Positions 1 to 8,265 of a stretch of DNA of 64,000 bases are shown one piece after another. The stretch's first letter is position 1. Each line of letters opens with the position of its first letter. The notes under the pieces are model-generated. The model had not been told where the DNA came from and ran no database searches. It saw only the letters and a list, made by a program, of their open reading frames with translations. A program made the position numbers and the translations under genes. The stretch is from Dermacentor variabilis (taxonomy: Eukaryota; Arthropoda; Arachnida; Ixodida; Ixodidae). The stretch is taken from assembly GCF_050947875.1 (NCBI RefSeq), contig NW_027460291.1:24651868-24715867 (forward strand), in the 5' to 3' direction.

Positions 1-3
1 TTT

Positions 4-11
4 CACGTCAT
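4..11. promoter_or_regulatory. CACGTCAT, bZIP/CRE-like motif
   Basis: The reverse complement is ATGACGTG, which matches the TGACGTG core bound by several bZIP factors in animals and plants. It recurs in most monomers but is lost by one base in L, J and M (CACATCAT) and in G (CACGTAAT). Its presence therefore follows monomer type. No evidence for binding can be read from sequence alone. Confidence 0.2.
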
Positions 12-15
12 CTTG

Positions 16-47
16 GGTAACTAGGTATGTGCCACATGGAGTCTGCC
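16..47 (+). repeat. Internal direct repeat, copy 1 (partner 296-327)
   Basis: The 32 bases from GGTAACTAGGTATGTGCC onward resemble the 32 bases at 296-327 (GGTCACTGGG then TGTGTGCC). Comparing the commonest forms of the two segments I count about 26 of 32 matches. In the tandem array the second segment lies 64 bp upstream of the first segment of the next monomer, and the flanks to the left (CTTC...TTTGAG.. against CTTC...TTTCAC..) show weaker similarity. This suggests the monomer arose partly from an older duplication of about 64 bp. The same pair is present in every monomer. Confidence 0.7.
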
Positions 48-137
48 GATCCACGATGACTAAAACGATCCCTTAAACTTAACCTATGCCGGCTGGAATC
101 GATCCCACGCCACAAGGATTTCTCAACCTCAGAAAAC

Positions 138-160
138 TGGCGCATTAGCAGGCTGCGCCA
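138..160. other. Inverted repeat 1, 7-bp perfect stem
   Basis: TGGCGCA at 138-144 is the exact reverse complement of TGCGCCA at 154-160, with nine bases between. Single-stranded DNA or a transcript could fold into a hairpin here. Many monomers keep the stem. Types B, C and R carry TGTGCCA, which turns one pair into G-T (G-U in RNA). G0 monomers have TGGCCAA and TGCGGCA, which break two inner pairs without compensation, so I see no evidence that selection maintains the stem. The right arm overlaps inverted repeat 2. Confidence 0.7.
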
Positions 161-173
161 CATATGCATGTGG
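158..173. other. Inverted repeat 2, 6-bp perfect stem
   Basis: CCACAT at 158-163 pairs perfectly with ATGTGG at 168-173 around the four bases ATGC. It shares CCA with the right arm of the preceding inverted repeat, so both stems cannot form at once on one strand. The stem is broken by single substitutions in type A (CCAGAT), in X and K (CCACTT), and in C of the left half, I, P and S (right arm TTGTGG). Confidence 0.7.
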
Positions 174-245
174 AATGTGCCGGTCCTCAATGAACCTCTT
201 TGATGCCAACACTTTAGCGAGCTACGCCATAAATGCATTGGGTAT

Positions 246-260
246 CCGATACTCTGTCGG
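246..260. other. Inverted repeat 3, CCGAYA-CTC-TGTCGG
   Basis: CCGATA at 246-251 faces TGTCGG at 255-260 across a three-base loop. About half of the monomers, for example at 590-604, have CCGACA instead, which makes a perfect 6-bp stem; the T form leaves one G-T pair. The L type replaces the left arm (GTGATA) and loses the stem. Confidence 0.65.
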
Positions 261-271
261 TGCTGGTCTTC

Positions 272-277
272 AATAAA
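272..277 (+). promoter_or_regulatory. AATAAA hexamer, recurring once per monomer
   Basis: The canonical eukaryotic poly(A) signal hexamer is present at this place in nearly all monomers, in CAATAAAGCA or AAATAAAGCA. If the array is transcribed in the plus direction, each monomer would offer a possible cleavage signal. No downstream GT-rich element is obvious, and in a satellite the motif may be chance fixed by homogenisation, so functional use is only a possibility. Confidence 0.3.
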
Positions 278-295
278 GCACTTTGAGCCTACTTA

Positions 296-327
296 GGTCA
301 CTGGGTGTGTGCCAGTAGGTGAGTGTC
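296..327 (+). repeat. Internal direct repeat, copy 2 (partner 16-47)
   Basis: This is the second member of the degenerate 32-bp direct repeat. It carries AGGTCACTGGGT followed by GTGCCAGTAGG. It occurs in every monomer and sits 64 bp before the matching segment of the following monomer. Confidence 0.7.
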
Positions 328-344
328 TCTCTTCCATGTACGTC

Positions 345-3300
345 TTTCACGTCATCTTGGGTAACTAGGTATGTGCCACTGGGAGTGTGCCGATCCACGA
401 TGATTAAAACGATCCCTTAAACTTAACTTATGTTGGCTGGAATCGATCCTAGGCCACAAGGATTCCTCAACCTCAGAAAAGTGGCGCATGAGCAGGCTGC
501 GCCACATATGCATGTGGAATGTGCCGGTCCTCAATGAACCTCTTTGATGCCAACACTTTAGCGAGCTACACCATAAATGCATTGGGTATCCGACACTCTG
601 TCGGTGCTGGTCTTCAATAAAGCACTTTGAGCCTACTTAGGTCACTGGGTGTGTGCCAGTAGGTGACTGCCTCTCTTCCATGTACGTCTTTCACATCATC
701 TTGGGTAACTAGGTATGTGCCACTGGGAGTGTGCCTATCCAAGATTATTAAAACGATCCCTTAAACTTAACTTATGCTGGCTGGAATCGATCCCACGCCA
801 CAAGGATTCCTCAACCTCAGAAAACTGGCGCATTAGCAGGCTGCGCCACATATGCATGTGGAATGTGCCGGTCCTCAATGAACCTCTATGATGCCAACAT
901 TTTAGCAAGCTACGCCGTAAATGCATTGGGTATGTGATACTCTGTCGGTGCTGCTCTTCAATAAAGCACTTTGAGCCTACTTAGGTCACTGGGTGTTTGT
1001 CAGTAGGTGACTGCCTCTCTTCCATGTACGTCTTTCACGTAATCTTGGGTAACTAGGTATGTGCCACTGGGAGTGTGCCGCTCCACGGTGACTAAAACGA
1101 TCCCTTGAACTTAACTTATGCCGGCTGGAATCGATCCCACGCCACAAGGATTCCTCAACCTCAGAAAACTGGCAATTAGCAGGCTGCGGCACATATGCAT
1201 GTGGAATGTGCCGGTCCTCAATGAACCTCTTTGATGCCAACACTTTAGCGAGCTACGCCATAAATGTATTGGGTATCCGATACTCTGTCGGTGCTGGTCT
1301 TCAATAAAGCACTTTGAGCCTTCTTAGGTCACTGGGTATGTGCCAGTAGGTGAGTGCCTCTCTTCCATGTACGTCTTTCACGTCATCTTGGGTAACTAGG
1401 TATGTGCCACTGGGAGTCTCCCGATCCACGATGACTAAAACGATCCCTTAAACTTAACTTAAGTTGGCTGGAATCGATCCCAGGCCACAAGGATTCCTCA
1501 ACCTCAGAAAACTGGCGCATGAGCAGGCTGCGCCAGATATGCATGTGGAATGTGCCGGTCCTCAATGAACCTCTTTGATGCCAACACTTTAGCGAGCTAC
1601 GCCATAATTGCATTGGGTATCCGACACTCTGTCGGTGCTGGTCTTCAATAAAGCAGTTTGAGCCTGCTTAGGTCACTGGGTTTGTGCCAGTAGGTGACTG
1701 CCTCCCTTCCATGTACGTCTTTCACGTCATCTTGGGCAACTAGGTATGTGCCACTGGGAGTGTGCCGATACACGATTACTAAAACGATCCCTTAAACTTA
1801 ACTTATGCCGGCTGGAATCGATCCCACGCCACAGGGATTCCTCAACCTCAGAAAACTGGCGCATTAGCAGGCTGTGCCACATATGCATGTGGAATGTGCC
1901 GGTCCTCAATGAACCTCTTTGATGCCAACACTTTAGCGAGCTACGCCATAATTGCATTGGGTATCCGACACTCTGTCGGTGCTGGTCTTCAATAAAGCAC
2001 TTTGAGCCTACTTAGGTCACTGGGTGTGTGCCAGTAGGTGAGTGCCTCTCTTCCATGTACGTCTTTCACGTCATCTTGGGTAACTAGGTATGTGCCACTG
2101 GGAGTCTCCCGATCCACGATGACTAAAACGATCCCTTATACTTAACTTATGTTGGGTGGAATCGATCCTAGGCCACAAGGATTCCTCAACCTCAGAAAAC
2201 TGGCGCATGAGCAGGCTGTGCCACATATGCATGTGGAATGTGCCGGTCCTCAATGAACCTCTTTGATGCCAACACTTTAGCGAGCTACGCCATAAATGCA
2301 TTGGGTATCCGACACTCTGTCGGTGCTGGTCTTCAATAAAGCACTTTGAGCCTACTTAGGTCACTGGGTGTGTGCCAGTAGGTGACTGCCTCTCTTCCAT
2401 GTACGTCTTTCACGTCATCTTGGGTAACTAGGTATGTGCCACTGGGAGTGTGCCGATCCACGATGACTAAAACGATCCCTTAATTAAACTTAACTTATGC
2501 CGGCTGGAATCAATCCCACGCCACAAGGATTCTTCAACCTCAGAAAAGTGGCGCATTAGAAGGCTGCGCCACATATGCTTGTGGAGTGTGCCGGTCCTCA
2601 ATGAACCTCTTTGATGCGAACATATTAGCGAGCTACGCCATAAATGCATTGGGTATCCGATACTCTGTCGGTGCTGGTCTTCAATAAAGCACTTTCAGTC
2701 TTCTTAGGTCACTGGGTATGTGCCAGTAGGTGACTGCCTCTCTTCCATGTACGTCTTTCACATCATCTTGGGTAACTAGGTGTGTGCCACTGGGAGTGTG
2801 CCTATCCAAGATTACTAAAACGATCCCTTAAACTTAACTTATGCTGGCTGGAATCGATCCCACGCCACAACGATTCCTCAACCTCAGAAAACTGGCGCAT
2901 TAGCAGGCTGTGCCACATATGCATGTGGAATGGGCCGGTCCTCAATGAACCTCTTTGATGCCAACACTTTAGCGAGCTACGCCATAAATGCATTGGGTAT
3001 CCGATACTCTGTCGGTGCTGGTCTTCAATAAAGCACTTTGAGCCTTCTTAGGTCACTGGGTGTGTGCCAGTAGGTGAGTGCCTCTCTTCCATGTACGTCT
3101 TTCACGTCATCTTGGGTAACTAGGTATGTGCCACTGGGAGTCTCCCGATCCACGATGACTAAAAACGATACCTTAAACTTAACTTACGTTGGCTGGAATC
3201 GATCCCAAGCCACAAGGATTCCTCAACCTCAGAAAACTGGCGCATTAGTAGGCTGCGCCACATATGCTTGTGAAGTGTGCCGGTCCTCAATGAACCTGTT

Positions 3301-4477
3301 TGATGCGAACACTTTAGCGAGTTTCGCCATAAATGCATTGGGTATCCGATACTCTGTCGGTGCTGGTCTTCAATAAAGCACTTTGCGCCTTCTTAGGTCA
3401 CTGGGTATGTGCCAGTAGGTGAGTGCCTCTCTTCCATGTACGTCTTTCACGTCATCTTGGGTAACTAGGTATGTGCCACTGGGAGTCTCCCGATCCACGA
3501 TGACTAAAAACGATACCTTAAACTTAACTTACGTTGGCTGGAATCGATCCCAAGCCACAAGGATTCCTCAACCTCAGAAAAGTGGCGCATTAGAAGGCTG
3601 CGCCACATATGCTTGTGGAATGTGCCGGTCCTCAATGAACCTCTTTGATGCCAACACTTTAGCGAGCTACGCCATAATTGCATTGGGTATCCGACACTCT
3701 GTCGGTGCTGGTCTTCAATAAAGCAGTTTGAGCCTGCTTAGGTCACTGGGTTTGTGCCAGTAGGTGACTGCCTCCCTTCCATGTACGTCTTTCACGTCAT
3801 CTTGGGCAACTAGGTATGTGCCACTGGGAGTGTGCCGTTCCACGATTACTAAAACGATCCCTTAAACTTAACTTATGCCGGCTGGAATCGATCCCACGCC
3901 ACAGGGATTCCTCAACCTCAGAAAACTGGCACATTAGCAGGCTGTGCCACATATGCATGTGGAATGTGCCGGTCCTCAATGAACCTCTTTGATGCCAACA
4001 CTTTAGCGAGCTACGCCATAAATGCATTGGGTATCCGATACTCTGTCGGTGCTGGTCTTCAATAAAGCACTTTGAGCCTTCTGAGGTCACTGGGTACGTG
4101 CCAGTAGGTGACTGCCTCTCTTCCATGTACGTCTTTCACGTCATCTTGGGTAACTAGGTATGTGCCACTGGGATTGTGCCGATCCACGATTACTAAAACG
4201 ATCCCTTAAACTTAACTTATACAGGCTGGAATCGATCCCACGCCAAAGGGATTCCTCAACCTCAGAAAACTGGCGCATTAGCAGGCTGCGCCACATATGC
4301 ATGTGGAATGTGCCGGTCCTCAATTAAGCTCTTTGATGTCAACACTTTAGCGAGCTACGCCATCAATGCATTGGGTATCCGATACTCTGTCGGTGCTGGT
4401 CTTCAATAAAGCACTTTGAGCCTACTTAGGTCACTGGGTGTGTGCCAGTAGGTGTGTGTCTCTCTTCCATGTACGTC
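345..4477. repeat. Left-regime higher-order unit 1 (12 monomers)
   Basis: Order and starts: W 345, L 689, G0 1033 (343 bp), A 1376, B 1720, R 2064, I 2408 (348 bp), J 2756, S 3100 (345 bp), S/A mosaic 3445 (345 bp), B 3790, Y 4134. The W-L-G0-A-B opening and the Y ending define the left-half higher-order repeat. No other content is present in this 4.1 kb. Confidence 0.85.
3445..3789. repeat. Mosaic monomer S / I / A
   Basis: The left part carries the S markers (AAAAACGATACC, CCCAAGCC). The middle carries AAAGTGGCGCATTAGAAGG and CTTGTGG, found together in the I monomer at 2408. The right part carries A markers (TAATTGCATT, AAAGCAGTTTGAGCCTGC). Three parents in one in-register monomer suggest gene conversion or two crossovers. 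The following monomer at 3790 is B, as expected after A. Confidence 0.7.
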
Positions 4478-4821
4478 TTTCACGTCATCTTGGGTAACTA
4501 GGTATGTGCCACTGGGAGTGTGCCGGTCCACGATGACTAAAACGATCCCTTAAACTTAACTTATGTTGGCTGGAATCGATCCTAGGCCACAAGGATTCCT
4601 CAACCTCAGAAAACTGGCGCATGAGCAGGCTGCGCCACATATGCATGTGGAATGTGCCGGTCCTCAATGAACCTCTTTGATGCCAACACTTTAGCGAGCT
4701 ACAGCATAAATGCATTGGGTATCCGACACTCTGTCGGTGCTGGTCTTCAATAAAGCACTTTGAGCCTACTTAGGTCACTGGGTGTGTGCCAGTAGGTGAC
4801 TGCCTCTCTTCCATGTACGTC

Positions 4822-5165
4822 TTTCACATCATCTTGGGTAACTAGGTATGTGCCACTGGGAGTGTGCCTATCCAAGATTATTAAAACGATCCCTTAAACT
4901 TAACTTATGCTGGCTGGAATCGATCCCAGGCCACAAGGATTCCTCAACCTCAGAAAACTGGCGCATGAGCAGGCTGCGCCAGATATGCATGTGGAATGTG
5001 CCGGTCCTCAATGAACCTCTTTGATGCCAACACTTTAGCGAGCTACGCCATAATTGCATTGGGTATCCGACACTCTGTCGGTGCTGGTCTTCAATAAAGC
5101 AGTTTGAGCCTGCTTAGGTCACTGGGTTTGTGCCAGTAGGTGACTGCCTCCCTTCCATGTACGTC
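4822..5165. repeat. Mosaic monomer L-left / A-right
   Basis: The left end has the L markers CACATCATC, GCCTATCCAAGATT and ATGCTGGCTGG. From base 4929 the A markers CCAGGCC, GCATGAGC and CCAGATATG take over. The switch lies between 4910 and 4929. Compared with the intact order L-G0-A (13429-14460), the join has skipped two monomers while keeping a 344-bp length. Confidence 0.85.
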
Positions 5166-5509
5166 TTTCACGTCATCTTGGGCAACTAGGTATGTGCCAC
5201 TGGGAGTGTGCCGATCCACGATTACTAAAACGATCCCTTAAACTTAACTTATGCCGGCTGGAATCGATCCCACGCCACAGGGATTCCTCAACCTCAGAAA
5301 ACTGGCGCATTAGCAGGCTGTGCCACATATGCATGTGGAATGTGCCGGTCCTCAATGAACCTCTTTGATGCCAACACTTTAGCAAGCTACGCCGTAAATG
5401 CATTGGGTATGTGATACTCTGTCGGTGCTGCTCTTCAATAAAGCACTTTGAGCCTACTTAGGTCACTGGGTGTGTGTCAGTAGGTGACTGCCTCTCTTCC
5501 ATGTACGTC
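5166..5509. repeat. Mosaic monomer B-left / L-right
   Basis: The left part is B (TTGGGCAAC, CCACAGGG, CTGTGCC); the right end is L (AGCAAGCTACGCCG, GGGTATGTGATAC, GTGCTGCTCTTC). The switch is between 5377 and 5384, since CACTTT is the B form and AGCAAG the L form. The next monomers, G0 5510 and A 5854, are what normally follows L, so the join re-enters the standard order one cycle back. Confidence 0.85.
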
Positions 5510-7232
5510 TTTCACGTAATCTTGGGTAACTAGGTATGTGCCACTGGGAGTGTGCCGCTCCACGGTGACTAAAACGATCCCTTGAACTTAACTTATGCCG
5601 GCTGGAATCGATCCCACGCCACAAGGATTCCTCAACCTCAGAAAACTGGCCAATTAGCAGGCTGCGGCACATATGCATGTGGAATGTGCCGGTCCTCAAT
5701 GAACCTCTTTGATGCCAACACATTAGCGAGCTACGCCATAAATGTATTGGGTATCCGATACTCTGTCGGTGCTGGTCTTCAATAAAGCACTTTGAGCCTT
5801 CTTAGGTCACTGGGTATGTGCCAGTAGGTGAGTGCCTCTCTTCCATGTACGTCTTTCACGTCATCTTGGGTAACTAGGTATGTGCCACTGGGAGTCTCCC
5901 GATCCACGATGACTAAAACGATCCCTTAAACTTAACTTAAGTTGGCTGGAATCGATCCCAGGCCACAAGGATTCCTCAACCTCAGAAAACTGGCGCATGA
6001 GCAGGCTGCGCCAGATATGCATGTGGAATGTGCCGGTCCTCAATGAACCTCTTTGATGCCAACACTTTAGCGAGCTACGCCATAATTGCATTGGGTATCC
6101 GACACTCTGTCGGTGCTGGTCTTCAATAAAGCAGTTTGAGCCTGCTTAGGTCACTGGGTTTGTGCCAGTAGGTGACTGCCTCCCTTCCATATACGTCTTT
6201 CACGTCATCTTGGGCAACTAGGTATGTGCCACTGGGAGTGTGCCGATCCACGATTACTAAAACGATCCCTTAAACTTAACTTATGCCGGCTGGAATCGAT
6301 CCCACGCCACAGGGATTCCTCAACCTCAGAAAACTGGCGCATTAGCAGGCTGTGCCACATATGCATGTGGAATGTGCCGGTCCTCAATGAACCTCTTTGA
6401 TGCCAACACTTTAGCGAGCTACGCCATAAATGCATTGGATATCCGATACTATGTCGGTGCTGGTCTTCAATAAAGCACTTTGAGCCTACTTAGGTCACTG
6501 GGTGTGTGCCAGTAGGTGAGTGCCTCTCTTCCATGTACGTCTTTCACGTCATCGTGGGTAACTAGGTATATGCCACTGGGATTGTGCCGATCCACGTAAC
6601 TAAAACGATCCCTTAATTAAACTTAACTTATGCCGGCTGGAATCGATCCCACGCCACAAGGATTCCTCAACCTCAGAAAACTGGCGCATTAGTAGGCTGC
6701 GCCACATATGCTTGTGGAGTGTGCCGGTCCTCAATGAACCTCTTTGATGCGAACACTTTAGCGAGTTTCGCCATAAATGCATTGGGTATCCGATACTCTG
6801 TCGGTGCTGGTCTTCAATAAAGCACTTTGAGCCTTCTTAGGTCACTGGGTATGTGCCAGTAGGTGAGTGCCTCTCTTCCATGTATGTCTTTCACGTCATC
6901 ATGGGTAACTAGGTATGTGCCACTGGGAGTCTCCCGATCCACGATGACTAAAACGATCCCTTAAACTTAACTTATGTTGACTGGAATCGATCCTAGGCCA
7001 CAAGGATTCCTCAACCTCAGAAAACTGGCGCATGAGCAGGCTGTGCCACATATGCATGTGGAATGTGCCGGTCCTCAATGAACCTCTTTGATGCCAACAC
7101 TTTAGCGAGCTACGCCATAAATGCATTGGGTATCCGACACTCTGTCGGTGCTGGTCTTAAATAAAGCACTTTGAGCCTACTTAGGTCACTGGGTGTGTGC
7201 CAGTAGGTGACTGCCTCTCTTCCATGTACGTC

Positions 7233-7577
7233 TTTCACGTCATCTTGGGTAACTAGGTATGTGCCACTGGGAGTGTGCCGATCCACGATGACTAGAACGA
7301 TCCCTTAAACTTAACTTATGCCGGCTGGAATCGATCCCACGCCACAAGGATTCCTCAACCTCAGAAAACTGGCCAATTAGCAGGCTACGGCACATATGCA
7401 TGTGGAATGTGCCGGTCCTCAATGAACCTCTTTGATGCCAACACTTTAGCGAGCTACGCCATAAATGTATTGGGTATCCGATACTCTGTCGGTGCTGGGT
7501 CTTCAATAAAGCACTTTGAGCCTTCTTAGGTCACTGGGTATGTGCCAGTAGGTGAGTGCCTCTCTTCCATGTACGTC
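7233..7577. repeat. Mosaic monomer K/X-left / G0-right
   Basis: ACTAGAACG near 7272 marks the left part as K/X; GGCCAATTAG (about 7371), CTACGGCAC and AATGTATTGGG mark the right part as G0. The switch falls between about 7305 and 7372. An extra G in GCTGGGTCTTC near 7498 makes the monomer 345 bp. The expected A monomer follows at 7578. Confidence 0.75.
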
Positions 7578-8265
7578 TTTCACGTCATCTTGGGTAACTA
7601 GGTATGTGCCACTGGGAGTCTCCCGATCCACGATGACTAAAACGATCCCTTAAACTTAACTTAAGTTGGCTGGAATCGATCCCAGGCCACAAGGATTCCT
7701 CAACCTCAGAAAACTGGCGCATGAGCAGGCTGCGCCAGATATGCATGTGGAATGTGCCGGTCCTCAATGAACCTCTTTGATGCCAACACTTTAGCGAGCT
7801 ACGCCATAATTGCATTGGGTATCCGACACTCTGTCGGTGCTAGTCTTCAACAAAACAGTTTGAGCCTGCTTAGGTCACTGGGTTTGTGCCAGTAGGTGAC
7901 TGCCTCCCTTCCATGTACGTCTTTCACGTCATCTTGGGCAACTAGGTATGTGCCACTGGGAGTGTGCCGATCCACGATTACTAAAACGATCCCTTAAACT
8001 TAACTTATGCCGGCTGGAATCGATCCCACGCCACAGGGGTTCCTCAACCTCAGAAAACTGGCGCATTAGCAGGCTGTGCCACATATGCATGTGGAATGTG
8101 CCGGTCCTCAATGAACCTCTTTGATGCCAACACTTTAGCGAGCAACGCCATAAATGCATTGGGTATCCGATACTCTGTCGGTGCTGGTCTTCAATAAAGC
8201 ACTTTGAGCCTTCTTAGGTCACTGGGTATGTGCCAGTAGGTGAGTGCCTCTCCTCCATGTACGTC

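Larger units (their letters stand above)
1..344. repeat. Exemplar satellite monomer (type D0)
   Basis: This monomer serves as the coordinate frame. In order it holds a CACGTCAT motif at 4-11; the first half of an internal direct repeat at 16-47; a variable patch at about 34-56 that separates most types; the conserved ACGATCCCTTAAACTTAAC block (66-84 region); an ATCGAT palindrome at 98-103; two overlapping inverted repeats at 138-173; a highly conserved GTGCCGGTCCTCAATGAAC block at 178-196; a short inverted repeat at 246-260; AATAAA at 272-277; and the second half of the direct repeat at 296-327. The phase is arbitrary, since a tandem array has no intrinsic start. An identical copy begins at 8266. 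Confidence 0.93.
1..3440. repeat. 24-monomer period, copy 1 (partner 8266-11705)
   Basis: Ten monomers (D0 1, W 345, L 689, G0 1033, A 1376, B 1720, R 2064, I 2408, J 2756, S 3100) recur in the same order and with the same private variants at 8266-11705, offset 8,265 bp. Shared oddities include the 1-base-shorter GGCAATTAG in G0 (near 1170 and 9438), AAAGTGGCG in I, GTGGGTGG-type changes in R, and TTTGCGCC near 3383 and 11648. By eye I found one mismatch, T404 against C8669. Similarity ends near 3440, where TGTACGTC faces TGTATGTC. The left limit lies outside the window. Confidence 0.9.

Noticed and set aside
290..305. Telomere-like repeat in CTTAGGTCACTGGG
   Set aside because: Only a single TTAGG occurs per monomer, never in tandem.
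2480..2500. TTAA target-site duplication left by a mobile element
   Set aside because: TTAATTAA next to an existing TTAA is explained more simply by a 4-base slippage duplication, and no element or remnant is present in any monomer.
2622..2660. CENP-B box in the TTTCGCC or TACGCC...TTGGG segment
   Set aside because: The TTCG...A..CGGG pattern is not met: after TTCGCCATAAA comes TGCATTGGG, which lacks the CGGG core at the right spacing in all types inspected.
3074..3376. Plus-strand 100-codon open frame (also near 3419, 11339, 32671 and 58524)
   Set aside because: It exists only where an extra A in AAAAACGATACC shifts the frame in S-type monomers, and it spans a monomer boundary. It is a by-product of a 1-base length variant.
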